A stretch of DNA of 64,000 bases. It comes from Paractinoplanes lichenicola. GTDB taxonomy: Bacteria; Actinomycetota; Actinomycetes; Mycobacteriales; Micromonosporaceae. Every line of letters starts with the position of its first letter. Positions within the stretch are counted from its first letter, which is position 1. Shown piece by piece: positions 16,508-26,451 of this stretch. Made by a program: the position numbers and the translations under genes. Location of the stretch: assembly GCF_016785085.1 (NCBI RefSeq), contig NZ_JAENHO010000007.1, positions 186,001 through 250,000 of the forward strand. Direction: 5' to 3'. The notes beneath the pieces are model-generated. The model saw only the letters and a list, made by a program, of their open reading frames with translations, had not been told where the DNA came from and made no database searches.

Positions 16508-18882
16508 CGGTCGCCCGCGCCCAGCGTCGTCGCGATCAGCGCCGTCCAGCGCACCCGGGGCCGGGTGGCGGGCAGACTGACCAGGTCGGACAGGCGGATC
16601 GCGGTGGTCCGGGGCAGCAGGCGCCAGGCCAGCACGAGCAGCCGCCGCCGGGCCACCCGCGCCCGCTCGACGTCGCCGACCGCCGCGAACCCGCCGGCCG
16701 CGGCCCGCAGCAGCACGAGCGCCTCGCTGCCGCGGCCGAGCGCCGGCAGATGCACGGCGAGCTCCTGCGCGACCTCGGCCTCGGCCCAGCGGTCACCGCA
16801 GTTGCGCAGGGTCTCGAGGGCGCGCTCGAGCTCGGTCACCGCGAGCCGGGTGTCGGCCGGGTTCTCGCTCAGGCGCAGGGCCGCGAGCGCCACCCGGGCC
16901 TTGGCCTTGCCGTAGCGGTGACCCATCTGGACGAAGTCGCGCTGGGCGAGCTCGATCAGCGGGGCCGCGGCGGCCGGGCGGGTCACCCGCAGCTGGGTGC
17001 GGGCCAGGTCGAGGGCGATCCAGGCGTGCCAGGCCAGCCGCCCCTGCCGCTGGGCGCCCGCCCGCACCCCGGTGAACCGGGTGACGGCCTCGGCGAAGGC
17101 GCCGGCCTCGCGACTGACCGTGGCGCGGGTCCAGTCCAGGCTCATCCGCAGCGGCTCGGCCGCGCGGTCGGCGAGCGCCGAGGCCAGCCTCGTCGCCTCG
17201 TCCAGGTCGGCCGTCGCCGCCTCGAGCCGGCCGTCGTCGCGCAGCGCCTCGGCGCGATGCCGCAGCAGCCGGGCCTTCTCCGCGGTGTGCTCAGCCACCG
17301 GCGACCCGAGCTCGTCGAGCCGCCGCAATGCCTCGGACAGGATGTCGGCCGCCCGCCGGGGCTGGCCCTGCCGGCGCAGGATGAGGCCCGCGACGCGCAT
17401 CACGTGCAGCCGCAGCAGCGGGTCGCCGGAGGTCGCGGCCGCCTCGATCAGATCCTCCGCCGCCTCGAGGTCGCCCAGCTCGATGTGCAGCTCGGCCGCC
17501 ACGATCTGGATCAGCGGCAGGGCCGCCGCGCGGTCGTGCTCGGCCGCCCACGACATGGCGTCGGCGACCACGGTCAGCGCCTCGGTCAGCCGGCCCGTCT
17601 CCTGCAGCCGGCGGATCTCGGCCGGGCCCGCGACCGGTGACGACCGCGCCCGGGCCGTCCGGGCCTCACCGAGCTGGAGGGCGTCGCGCGGGTCCTCGGC
17701 CAGGGCCAGGGCGTACCGGCGGGTGTGGTCGAGCACCCGGAACTCGACCAGCCCCGGCTCCCGGCCCGGCACCTGCTCGACGAGCCCGGCCTGCACGAGG
17801 CGGCTGATCAGCACGCGGGCGTCCTCGGCCGACAACCCGGCCAGGCCGGCCAGCATCCACGGCGCGAGCGGCTCGTCGGCCTCGAGCAGCCCGAGCAGCC
17901 GTACGGCCCGTTGCTCCTCGGCGGTGAGGAAGGCGAAGCCGAGGTCGAGCGGGCGGCCGGGGCCGATCGCGACCGGCTGCAGCAGCCGGAACGACGTGGT
18001 CAGGTCGGCCGGCGAGCGGGCCGCGATCACCGTCCCGACCAGCCGCAGGTTGAGCGGCAGGTGCCGGGCCCGCTCGACGACCAGGTCGGTCGGCCCCCGC
18101 TCGGCCTGCTTGGCCAGGTCGCCCCCGACCACGGCGGCCAGCAGCTGGCGGCCGTCCTGCGGGGCCAGGCTGCCCAGCTCGCGCCAGTGCACGTCGGCGC
18201 CGACGGCCAGCGGCTCCTGGCTGGTGACGATGACCCCGCAGTCGGCGCCCTCCGGCAGGAGCTGCCGGACGGTCTCGGCCGAGGCGGCGTCGTCGAGCAC
18301 CACCAGCACCCGGCGGAACCGGGTCAGCTTGCGATAGCGGTCGACCAGCTCGGCCAGGTCGCCGTCGGGCTCGTCGTCCCACGGGCCCTGCAACGACCAG
18401 ATGAACTGCTTGAGGATGCGGACGGTGGTCGCGGTGTCGCCGGGCGGCACCCGGAGCTGGGCCACCAGCTGACCGTCCGGGAACGACCCGGCCACCGAAT
18501 GCGCGAGCCGCAGGGCGAGCACCGTCTTGCCGATGCCGGCCGGGCCGTGGATGCCGACCACTTTCGACCGTCCCGCCGACAACAGCTCGGCCAGCTCGGC
18601 GATCTCGGGATCGCGTCCGACGAGGGCCGGCGCCGGAGGCAGCTCCCGCGGCACCACGTATTCCTGGCGGCGGGCGCGCGCCGACAGCACCCACCGGCGG
18701 ACGAAGAGGATCGCCACGGCGACCAGATAGCCGGCCAGGATCGGGATGACCACCGACCGCCCGGCCGGGATCACCAGCAGGACGAGGGGGACGGCCAGGA
18801 ACCACAACATATCGCCCAGCCCGCTCCGACAGCCGGCGGACACACTGGTCAGACGCCGCAGGAAGACCTCCATGACCAGCAT
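16504..18882 (-). CDS. membrane-anchored STAND (NB-ARC) ATPase, paralogue of the next gene
   Basis: About 792 residues from the ATG at 18882; a TTG six codons earlier and an ATG three codons later are alternatives, and none has a strong ribosome site. The N-terminus has a hydrophobic hairpin (about 26-63), then a basic linker and the NB-ARC core: Walker A GIHGPAGIGKT (about 110-120), a VLVVLDD Walker B and a VIVTSQEPLA loop. The C-terminal half is TPR-like helical repeats with many R/E-rich helices. Domain order matches the protein encoded directly downstream, with which it shares a 4-bp overlap, so the two probably work together or form a hetero-assembly. No catalytic effector is recognisable. 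Confidence 0.82.
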   Translation of the reverse strand: MLVMEVFLRRLTSVSAGCRSGLGDMLWFLAVPLVLLVIPAGRSVVIPILAGYLVAVAILFVRRWVLSARARRQEYVVPRELPPAPALVGRDPEIAELAELLSAGRSKVVGIHGPAGIGKTVLALRLAHSVAGSFPDGQLVAQLRVPPGDTATTVRILKQFIWSLQGPWDDEPDGDLAELVDRYRKLTRFRRVLVVLDDAASAETVRQLLPEGADCGVIVTSQEPLAVGADVHWRELGSLAPQDGRQLLAAVVGGDLAKQAERGPTDLVVERARHLPLNLRLVGTVIAARSPADLTTSFRLLQPVAIGPGRPLDLGFAFLTAEEQRAVRLLGLLEADEPLAPWMLAGLAGLSAEDARVLISRLVQAGLVEQVPGREPGLVEFRVLDHTRRYALALAEDPRDALQLGEARTARARSSPVAGPAEIRRLQETGRLTEALTVVADAMSWAAEHDRAAALPLIQIVAAELHIELGDLEAAEDLIEAAATSGDPLLRLHVMRVAGLILRRQGQPRRAADILSEALRRLDELGSPVAEHTAEKARLLRHRAEALRDDGRLEAATADLDEATRLASALADRAAEPLRMSLDWTRATVSREAGAFAEAVTRFTGVRAGAQRQGRLAWHAWIALDLARTQLRVTRPAAAAPLIELAQRDFVQMGHRYGKAKARVALAALRLSENPADTRLAVTELERALETLRNCGDRWAEAEVAQELAVHLPALGRGSEALVLLRAAAGGFAAVGDVERARVARRRLLVLAWRLLPRTTAIRLSDLVSLPATRPRVRWTALIATTLGAGDR

Positions 18883-18915
18883 TGTCGCGCCGGTCCGCAA
18901 ATACTGTCGATCCGC

Positions 18916-20220
18916 TCAGGGGGCGATGTTGGCGTTGAAGCGGAACATGTTGCCCGGGTCGTAGCGGCGCTTGATCGCGGCCAGCCGGTCGTATGTGGCG
19001 GCGGGGTAGCTCTCGTGGATGCGCTCCTGGGCGTCCTCGTGCGTGAAGTTGACGTACGCGCCGTGCTGGGTGTGCTTGAGCTCGCCGACCAGCCCCGTCA
19101 GCCACGCCGCCTGCTCCTCGGCCTGAGCGGGGCCGGGATACACGGCCGCGGCCGCGATCATCAGGCGGCGCTGCCGGTGGGCCATGGCGGTCGCGCCGAC
19201 CGGCACCCGGGCCATCGCGCCGCCCAGCACCCGCAACTGCAGCACGGCCGGGTCGGCGGTCGCGGCCTCCAGGTGGCCCAGCGCGACGACCAGGTCCTGC
19301 TCGGTCAGCTCGTCGGCGAACCAGGTGCGGCCCACGCTGAGCGGGTGATAGTCCTCCGGCTCACCGTCGTAGAGACTCGCGTACGGGACGGGCTGGACGA
19401 AGTCGGCGATCGGGGTGGCCAGCCGGCGCAGCGGCGCGATCGCCCGCTCACCCTCGACCGGGTCACCCGCGTGCACGACCATCGCCATCGCCACCGGCCG
19501 GCCGTGCAGCTCCGCGGGCAGGAACGGCAGCGGCGGCGCGGTCATCACGGTCAGGATGCTTGACAACTCCTCGGGCGCGGCGTCGGAGGCGGCCAGATAC
19601 CCGGCGAGCACGGCCGGGGTCGCGGGCAGCACCAGCAGGCCGCCGAGCACGGTGCCCACCTCGTACAGGCGGAACTGGAACCTGGTGATCACGCCGAAGT
19701 TGCCGCCACCGCCGCGGATCGCCCAGAACAAGTCGGGGTTGGTCCGCGCGTCGGCCCGCACCAGCTCCCCGCCGGCAGTCACCACCTCGGCGGCGAGCAG
19801 GGCATCGATCGTCAGACCATGCTTCCGTACGAGATAACCGATGCCCCCGCCCACGGTGAGCCCGCCGACCCCGACCGACCCGGTGTCCCCGAACCCGGTC
19901 GTCAGCCCGAACTCACCGGTCGCCGTCGCGTACTGCGCCGCCGTGACCCCGGGCTCGGCCCACGCCGTACGCCCCTCCGGGTCGACCTCGAGCCCCCGCA
20001 TCCCCGACAGATCCAGCACGACCGCGTCGTCCTGCACCCCGTGCCACCCATGCCCCCCACTACGCACAGCCAGCGGCACCCCCATCCGGACGGCCGCCTG
20101 CACGTCCCCGGCATCCCAAGCCCGCACAATCATCGCGGGCCGCCGATCGACCCGCCCCAAGAACACCGCCCGAGCCTCGTCATAGCCCGCATCGCCCGGC
20201 CTGATCACGTCCAATGTCAT
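18916..20220 (-). CDS. FAD-binding oxidoreductase, berberine-bridge (BBE) type
   Basis: A 434-residue PCMH-fold flavoprotein. The N-terminal FAD domain has AVRSGGHGWHG (about 54-64), whose His normally carries covalently bound FAD, and GVGGLTVGGGIGYL, a pyrophosphate-binding loop. The C-terminus has the BBE signature AIKRRYDPGNMFRFN. The family oxidises sugars, alkaloids or polyketide-like alcohols using oxygen. The ATG at 20220 begins MTLDVIRPGD; the reading frame extends upstream to 20286 but that part looks non-coding. There is no signal peptide, so it is cytoplasmic. Neighbours do not suggest a pathway. Confidence 0.9.
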   Translation of the reverse strand: MTLDVIRPGDAGYDEARAVFLGRVDRRPAMIVRAWDAGDVQAAVRMGVPLAVRSGGHGWHGVQDDAVVLDLSGMRGLEVDPEGRTAWAEPGVTAAQYATATGEFGLTTGFGDTGSVGVGGLTVGGGIGYLVRKHGLTIDALLAAEVVTAGGELVRADARTNPDLFWAIRGGGGNFGVITRFQFRLYEVGTVLGGLLVLPATPAVLAGYLAASDAAPEELSSILTVMTAPPLPFLPAELHGRPVAMAMVVHAGDPVEGERAIAPLRRLATPIADFVQPVPYASLYDGEPEDYHPLSVGRTWFADELTEQDLVVALGHLEAATADPAVLQLRVLGGAMARVPVGATAMAHRQRRLMIAAAAVYPGPAQAEEQAAWLTGLVGELKHTQHGAYVNFTHEDAQERIHESYPAATYDRLAAIKRRYDPGNMFRFNANIAP

Positions 20221-20312
20221 ACGCTCCAGCCTCGCGGCGCCGTCCTGCCCCCGGCAGAAGCCGATGTCGCCACTTCCCGATGACAAACGTCCACTGCGCC
20301 GCGAGGCGAAAT

Positions 20313-21681
20313 TTATTGGACCGTCGGGTTTCGGGCGGCGCCCCAGGTGGTGTGGCGGTCGAAGTCGAGCCGCGCGAGTCCACAGGCGCCTCGGAGTTCG
20401 TTACCGGCAACGAGTGCGTCGGAGAGGTACATGGCTCGGAACGAGGCTATGTAGTGTTCGCTGTCCAGCGTGCCGGGACTCTTCCGACGGGTTTCGATGG
20501 CGGACCTCGCCGCACGCAGGGAACCCGCCAGATTGTCGGCGGCCGGCATTGCCTCCGGCGGAAGGCTCGGTTCGAGCTCTCGGAGACCTTCCTCCGTTGT
20601 CCGCGCCCTCCGCAGATCCTCCGCGAGGGTTGCCTGCCACTCGGCGACGGTCGGCTTGTCCGAAGGTGCCTCGAGCGTCTGCCTGGTGGCGGGTGGCGGA
20701 AGGAAGCTCAGGGTCAATTGATCGGTCGTTGCGATCGATTTGGAGCCGCAAGTCAGAGTCGAGGGGCTGAGCATCTTTTGCGGGAATCGGTAGATGGCGT
20801 GCCGGTCGGGAATGGAGACGACGACGTCTGCCTCATCGCCGGCGATGGCGGCCGGCATGCCGTCGCCCTGGGCGCCCGCCTGAGTGTCGGTAAGCCGCAA
20901 AAAATGTGGGAACACCTTGGTGTCGTGCGACATGACCCCGGTCGTCGACCTCGATCGCCGATGCGCCGGGGATGTACATCAACTTCTTGGCTCGGCCGCC
21001 CTGGTCGAGCACCGCGATGCTCTGCTCGCCGACGCTGTCGAAGACGACCCAGGCATCCGTGCCAACGGTCTCCAGATCTCTGATGGAGAACTTCGATTCC
21101 GGATACAGATCGGCCTCGGGAAAGCGCATGGAGATCGTTGCTCGCTCCTTCGACACCCGGCCGACCTCGTCGCTCTCCTTGAGCCCACCCTCGTGCACGT
21201 ACCAGATCGCACCGCTCGAATCCTGGCTGATTCTGGTCGGGCGCACCTTCTGGTCCAGGTGGTGCTCGACAGTCTGCCGCAAGACGACGGGCGCGAGTTT
21301 CTCGTCCGGCTGCAGGATCACGACGAGGGGAATCGCGACCACGCCCACGAGGAGGAGAGCGGAAAGGGTGGCGGCCACTGCCTGTGCGAGGCGTGACCTT
21401 TTCTCGAGCTTGCCTTGCGCCCATTTGGCGGAACCGATCACCGATGATCCGGTAAGCGTGCCGAGCAGGCCTATGAGGACGCCGACGCCGACCAGGCCCC
21501 GCGCGATCCATTGCAGCGAATCGGGCAGGCCGAGGTCGATGGGAAGGCTGGCCGCGGCGGCCAGGACGGCGAGCGCTCCCAATGCTGCGATCATGAACCG
21601 GCGGCTGATAGTCGCGAGCGGCAAGCGATCAAAGGCGGACTTGGACGCATTGACAAGAGCGGTTCCTGCTCTCCACCGCAT
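20313..21681 (-). pseudogene. membrane-anchored protein of unknown function, frameshifted
   Basis: Two consecutive frames make one sensible protein. Frame 1 (from 21681) has three hydrophobic segments (about residues 30-50, 62-80 and 105-128), then an extracytoplasmic region with beta-propeller-like strands ending AIEVDDRGH. Good codon bias then moves to another frame from about 20936, starting VMSHDTKVFPHF and running to the TAA at 20313. Deleting one base from the CCCC run at 20936-20939 (plus strand) joins them into about 455 residues. It may be a real mutation, a sequencing error or slippage; an internal ATG at 20933 could also start a second product. Base composition is less GC-rich than in neighbouring genes. 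No family was recognised. Confidence 0.6.
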
Positions 21682-21688
21682 ATCTCGG

Positions 21689-21694
21689 ATGCTA
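21689..21694 (-). promoter_or_regulatory. -10 box (TAGCAT) of a leaderless gene
   Basis: TAGCAT on the minus strand lies 7 nt before the ATG at 21681, and no ribosome site is visible. This suggests leaderless transcription of the frameshifted membrane-protein gene. Confidence 0.4.
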
Positions 21695-21828
21695 CGTCCG
21701 GCGCCGTCGCACGAGGTCCGCCGACCGGCCGAAGCTGTGAGCCCTCCGACCGAGCGATTCCGTCAATGTGAGATCAGTTCGACCTGCGGCGGTCTGCGGG
21801 ATCTCGGGGGAGCGGGTAGACAGTGAGC

Positions 21829-22557
21829 ATGCGAGCTCTTCTGACTTCGTCCGGTGTGCGGAACGACAGCGTGCGGGCGGCGCTGGTTGATCTGTTGGGG
21901 AAGCCGATCGCGGAGTGCCACGCCTTGTTCGTCGTGTCGGGGATCTATCCGTTTCCGGGTGGGGCCGGGGCGGCCTGGCGGGCTGTTCACGGGGACGGGA
22001 TGCACAGTCTCGGGTGGAAGTCGGTGGGGCTGCTCGAGTTGACCGCGTTGCCGCACATCGACGAGGAGGCCTGGTTGCCGGCCGTGCGGGAGGCCGACGC
22101 GCTGCTGGTGTGGGGTGGCGATCCGCTGTTTCTGGCCCGGTTCCTGCGGCAGTCGGCGGTGACCGAACATCTGCGGCCGGAGGCGGTCTATGTCGGGGTG
22201 AGTGCGGGGGCCATCGCGGCCACGTCGACGTTCGTCGAGACGTACGTGGAGCCGCCGCCCGCGAGTGATGGGGCGTTGAAGTCGGAGCCGGCGGTCTTCG
22301 CCACCCCGGACGGGGACGTCGACCGTCTCCTCGTCACCGGGCGGGGGGCCGGGCTGGTCGACTTCGCGATCATTCCGCACTTCGAGAATCCGCGGCATCC
22401 CGACGCGTCGGCGGTCAACGCCGAGAAGTGGGCCGCCCACATCCCGGCCCCGACGTATGCGCTCGATGACGAGTCCGCGGTGGTGGTGCGTGACGGCGAC
22501 GTCAGGGTCGTCTCCGAGGGGCAGTGGAGGCTTTACGACGTGACGGCGGCCGACTGA
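21829..22557 (+). CDS. peptidase E-like (family S51) hydrolase
   Basis: A 242-residue class I glutamine-amidotransferase-like protein. The nucleophile elbow reads GVSAGAIA with a Ser instead of the Cys of amidotransferases, as in dipeptidase E (family S51, Ser-His-Glu triad), and WGGDPLFLARF is the preceding conserved loop. S51 enzymes cleave Asp-X dipeptides in the cytoplasm; some relatives are cyanophycinases. ATG at 21829 or GTG at 21823 may be the start; a GGGGGAG run lies upstream. The 3' end overlaps the convergent EAL-protein gene by 25 bp. Specificity for aspartyl peptides is assumed from the family. Confidence 0.83.
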   Translation: MRALLTSSGVRNDSVRAALVDLLGKPIAECHALFVVSGIYPFPGGAGAAWRAVHGDGMHSLGWKSVGLLELTALPHIDEEAWLPAVREADALLVWGGDPLFLARFLRQSAVTEHLRPEAVYVGVSAGAIAATSTFVETYVEPPPASDGALKSEPAVFATPDGDVDRLLVTGRGAGLVDFAIIPHFENPRHPDASAVNAEKWAAHIPAPTYALDDESAVVVRDGDVRVVSEGQWRLYDVTAAD

Positions 22558-24860
22558 AGGATCAGGCGGGTGGCGTCGTCGGAGGGGACCGGGCGGGAGT
22601 AGTAGTAGCCCTGCGCGCGTTCGCAGCCGAGCTCGCGCAGCAGGGCGACCTGCTCGGCGGTCTCCACGCCCTCGGCGATCGTGCCCAGGCGCAGGCCGGA
22701 GGCGAGGTCGATGATCGCCTTGACCATCGTGCGGGCGGCCGGGTCGGTGTCGCCGGGTGCGGGCATGAAGGACCGGTCGATCTTGATGTGGTCGATCGGC
22801 AGGTCGCGCAGGTAGGCCAGCGACGAGTAGCCGGTGCCGAAGTCGTCGACCGCCACCCGTACGCCCTGGGAGCGCAGCAGGCTCAGGTGGCCGATGGCCT
22901 GCTCGGTGACGGCCCCCGAGTCGACCAGGACGCCCTCGGTGATCTCCAGGATCAGGGCCGTCGGCGGCAGCCGGGAGTCGCGCAGCGCGTCGAGCACGGT
23001 GGCCCCGAAGTCGGGTTCGCGCAGCTGCCGGGGCGACACGTTGACCGACACGACCGTGCCGTGCTCGCGATGCCAGGCCGCCACCACCCGGCACGACTCG
23101 CGCAGCACCCAGGTGCCGATCGGCACGATCAGGCCGCTGTCCTCGGCGATCCCGATGAACTTGTCGGGCGGCACCATCCGCTCGCCGGGCGGCTGCCACC
23201 GGATCAGCGCCTCGACGCCGGTGATGCGCTCGTCGGCCAGCCGGATCAGCGGCTGGAAGTGCACGATCAGCTCGTCGCGGGCGATCGCGCGGCGCAGCCG
23301 TTCGGTGGTCCGGGCGGCCTCCAGGCGCTTCTCGCGCAGGCTGGGGTCGAACGAGACCAACTGGTCGCGCCCGGCCTCCTTGGCCGCGTGCAGGGCGAGA
23401 TACGCGTCGCGGACCACGTCGGCCGGCAGCAGCCCGTCCTCGAGCTCGCGCAGCCCGATGCTGACCGGCGCGAACAGCTCGTTGTTCTGCACCGGCATCG
23501 GCCGCCGCATCGCCTCCAGCACCTGCTCGGCGGTGTCGCAGGCGTCGGCCACGGTGACCCCGTCGAGCAGCAGGGCGAACTCGTCGCTGTGCAGCTTGGC
23601 CACCAGCTGCCCCTGGATCTGGATGCGGAGCCGGGCCGCCACCTGCACCAGCATCTCGTCGCCGACGGTGTCGCCGAACCGGTCGTTCACCTCCTTGAAG
23701 GCGTCGAGGTCGAGCAGCAGCAGGGCGCCCGGGCGCTCGCGGGCCAGGGCGGTGGTGAGCCGGTCGTAGAGCACCGAGCGGCCGGGCAGGCCGGTCAGGG
23801 TGTCGTGCTGGGAGCGGAACCGCAGCTCCTGCCGCAGCTCGGCCTCCTTGTGCAGGGCGGCCTCGAGGTCGGTGGCGCGCCGGTCGGCGATCCGGTTGAG
23901 CTGGCGCATGCGCTGCACGACCAGGGCCGAGGTGAACGCGGTGGCCAGGCACGGGACGACGACGTCGACGCTGCTCAGCTCGTTGGTGATGCCCTCGTGC
24001 AGCAGGAACACCCCGGTCAGGACCGGGGTGGCCACCACCGTGCCGACGTAGATGCGGGTGGCGCCGGGCGTGCTCGCGGCGGCGGTCAGTGGCACCGTCC
24101 GGGCCATGGACGGGTGCAGGGCCGCGACGGCGAGCAGGCCGTTGCACAACACCCAGCCGACGATGCTCACCAGGGTCGGGAAGCCTTCGAGGCTGCCCAC
24201 GGTCAGATAGGCGGTGTCGGCCACCAGGCGGGCCGCGCAGGAGGCGGCGACCAGCCGGTAGGAGAGCGCCCCGCGGTCGCTGAGCAGCAGCAGCCGGACG
24301 CCGAGACCCAGCAGCACCAGGTCGAGGAACGGCTCGACCAGCAGGTAGGCGTGCGTGCTGATGTTGCCGGTGTCGATCAGGGCCGGGTCGACGAACAGCA
24401 TCCACCACACGACCGCCGTGCCGCAGGCGATGATCGCGCTCTCGGTCATGCCCGCGCGGAGGGCGCCCGGCCGGCCGTGGCCGGGCAGCAGCGCCACCCC
24501 GGCGCACAGGATCGGGTAGGTGATGCCGTAGATGACGTTGATGGCGGCGGCGTTGCTGGTGACCGACGAGGGCAGCACGGTCGACCAGATGACGTTGCCG
24601 AGCAGCGCCAGCCCGACCGACGTGAGGATCAGCCACCAGGGCCCGGCGAAGCGGGGCCGGTGCAGCCGCACCCCGGCCACGACGGCGGTCATGGCCAGGA
24701 CCGCCCCGGCCAGCATGAGACCGGCCAGCTGGCCGAGGGTGGACACCGGCAGGGCCAGCACGACGAGCGTCACCGCGGCGGCCGATGCGGCCCACAGCCA
24801 GGCCCCGCGTGCCGACACCTTTCCCACGGTTTCAAAATCGCACAACGGACTTCCCGGCAT
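22533..24860 (-). CDS. membrane GGDEF(degenerate)-EAL protein, probable c-di-GMP phosphodiesterase
   Basis: A 775-residue protein. The N-terminal ~300 residues hold about nine hydrophobic segments (an unnamed membrane sensor). A GGDEF domain follows whose signature is HSDEF, so cyclase activity is unlikely. The EAL domain keeps its key motifs: GVEALIRW (EAL), ILEITEG, and VAVDDFGTGYSSL with the metal-binding Asp pair, so hydrolysis of c-di-GMP to pGpG is expected. The start may be the ATG at 24860 or a GTG at 24827. It lies 24 bp after an active-looking GGDEF gene; the two would make and break the same messenger. The 3' end overlaps the peptidase E-like gene. Confidence 0.9.
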   Translation of the reverse strand: MPGSPLCDFETVGKVSARGAWLWAASAAAVTLVVLALPVSTLGQLAGLMLAGAVLAMTAVVAGVRLHRPRFAGPWWLILTSVGLALLGNVIWSTVLPSSVTSNAAAINVIYGITYPILCAGVALLPGHGRPGALRAGMTESAIIACGTAVVWWMLFVDPALIDTGNISTHAYLLVEPFLDLVLLGLGVRLLLLSDRGALSYRLVAASCAARLVADTAYLTVGSLEGFPTLVSIVGWVLCNGLLAVAALHPSMARTVPLTAAASTPGATRIYVGTVVATPVLTGVFLLHEGITNELSSVDVVVPCLATAFTSALVVQRMRQLNRIADRRATDLEAALHKEAELRQELRFRSQHDTLTGLPGRSVLYDRLTTALARERPGALLLLDLDAFKEVNDRFGDTVGDEMLVQVAARLRIQIQGQLVAKLHSDEFALLLDGVTVADACDTAEQVLEAMRRPMPVQNNELFAPVSIGLRELEDGLLPADVVRDAYLALHAAKEAGRDQLVSFDPSLREKRLEAARTTERLRRAIARDELIVHFQPLIRLADERITGVEALIRWQPPGERMVPPDKFIGIAEDSGLIVPIGTWVLRESCRVVAAWHREHGTVVSVNVSPRQLREPDFGATVLDALRDSRLPPTALILEITEGVLVDSGAVTEQAIGHLSLLRSQGVRVAVDDFGTGYSSLAYLRDLPIDHIKIDRSFMPAPGDTDPAARTMVKAIIDLASGLRLGTIAEGVETAEQVALLRELGCERAQGYYYSRPVPSDDATRLILQSAAVTS

Positions 24861-24884
24861 ACCCGGAATGTGAAGACAGGTGGT

Positions 24885-26408
24885 CTAGCGGGTGGGCGAG
24901 ACGTAGACGCGGTCGCGCCCGGCGCGCTTGGCCGCGTACAGGGCGGCGTCGGCCCGGGCCAGCAGCACCTCGGCGGTCTCGGTGCCGTTCCACTGGGCGG
25001 CGCCGGCCGAGAACGTCTGACCGAGCGGGGTGACCGCCTGCAGCCGCTCGATGATGCGGTCGGCGTCGGCCAGCCGGGAGTGGTCGAAGATCGCCCCGAA
25101 CTCCTCGCCGCCGTAGCGGGCCAGCAGGTCCTCGGGCCGCAGCTGGGCCCGCCAGGCCGCCGCGGCCGTGCTCAGCAGGGCGTCGCCGCCCTGGTGGCCG
25201 TGCTCGTCGTTGAACCGCTTGAAGTGGTCGAGGTCGAGGATGGCCACCACGACCGGGGTGCCGTGGCGCTGGGCCGACGCGATCCGGCGGTACAGCTCCA
25301 GATCCCAGGCCCGGCGGTTGGGCAGGGCGGTCAGCGCGTCGATGTGCGCGACCGCGTCGAGCTGGCGGGCCTTGTCCTGCACCTGCCCGACCAGATCGAT
25401 CATTCGCAGGGTGACCAGGGCGAAAAGCAGGATGCATCCGATGCCGGCGGCGAGCCAGCCGACCTTGCCGTTCTGCAGCACCCCTTGGACGATGAGCAGC
25501 CCGGGGGCGGCCATGCAGGCCAGGTTGACCAGGAGCACCCGCCGCGGCGACACCTCGGCCACGGGACGAGCCTCGTGCCTGCCGAAGGTGTGCATCGACG
25601 GGTGGAAGGCGGCCGCGGCGATGAGGAAGGACGACAGCGATGACAGCGCCCGGACGTCTGTGGTGCCGACGGAGAAGATGGCCGGCAGCAGACTCGCCAT
25701 GTGGGTGACCGCCTGAAACAGCAGCGACACGCTGATCTGCCAGAACGCCGCGTTGCGCAGGCCGCGCGAGGTGAAGAAGCGGACCAGGACGCTGAGCAGC
25801 AGCACATCGCCCAGCGGGAAGAGCGCGACCAGCGGCCCGCCCGGCAGGTCGGTGCTCACCCGCAACAACGGCGTGATCACCAGCAGCCAGCAGGCCAGCC
25901 CGAGCCCGACGCTGATCATCGCGGTGTCGAGCAGCCCGGCCCGGTCCTGCCGCCACGAGCCGCCCCGCACGATCAGCAGCAGCGCGATCGCCTCGAGGGG
26001 ATACACCGTCATGAAGATCGAGAACGCGACGGTGGTCGCGCCGGACGTCCAGATGACGTAGCCGATGACGGTGACCAGGCCGGCCGCCGCCAGCATGAGC
26101 CACGGCCAGCGCGGTCGCGGCCGGTTCGCCAGCACGCCACCGAGGATCCCGACCGTGAACAGCACCGGCATCGAGAAGGACAGCAGGCCGCCGACGGGCC
26201 CGTTCGGATCGGTGAAGGCCTGGCCCGCGGCGAACACCACAGCCCCGCCGAGCCACAGCAGCCACAGCCGGATCGCCCTGGCATGCCGTACGGCGTCGAA
26301 TTCGTCCCCCGGGTCCGAATCCACGTCGGCGGCGCGCATCGCCGCGACGTCGACCGGCTGTTCTCGGCCGGCGCGATTCAACAGGGATTGCGACACGCTC
26401 AACATCAT
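24885..26408 (-). CDS. membrane diguanylate cyclase (GGDEF)
   Basis: A 507-residue protein with about nine hydrophobic segments over residues 45-340 and a C-terminal GGDEF domain. The active-site loop is intact as RYGGEEF, preceded by AILDLDHFKRFND, the substrate- and metal-binding strand. It should make c-di-GMP from two GTP at the membrane. The paired ATG codons at 26408/26405 are the presumed start; no strong ribosome site is seen, and an internal ATG before RAADVDSDPG is possible. It is 43 bp downstream of the response-regulator gene and 24 bp upstream of the EAL gene, so membership in the kinase/exporter operon is likely. Confidence 0.9.
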   Translation of the reverse strand: MMLSVSQSLLNRAGREQPVDVAAMRAADVDSDPGDEFDAVRHARAIRLWLLWLGGAVVFAAGQAFTDPNGPVGGLLSFSMPVLFTVGILGGVLANRPRPRWPWLMLAAAGLVTVIGYVIWTSGATTVAFSIFMTVYPLEAIALLLIVRGGSWRQDRAGLLDTAMISVGLGLACWLLVITPLLRVSTDLPGGPLVALFPLGDVLLLSVLVRFFTSRGLRNAAFWQISVSLLFQAVTHMASLLPAIFSVGTTDVRALSSLSSFLIAAAAFHPSMHTFGRHEARPVAEVSPRRVLLVNLACMAAPGLLIVQGVLQNGKVGWLAAGIGCILLFALVTLRMIDLVGQVQDKARQLDAVAHIDALTALPNRRAWDLELYRRIASAQRHGTPVVVAILDLDHFKRFNDEHGHQGGDALLSTAAAAWRAQLRPEDLLARYGGEEFGAIFDHSRLADADRIIERLQAVTPLGQTFSAGAAQWNGTETAEVLLARADAALYAAKRAGRDRVYVSPTR

Positions 26409-26451
26409 CGCGAACGGTCCCGGCGGCCGGGGCCAGTCTCGCCGTTTCCCC

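Noticed and set aside
13508-16915. 1135-codon open frame on the plus strand
   Set aside because: It is antisense to two clear STAND ATPase genes, is R/G/Q-rich with no domain, and is an effect of high GC.
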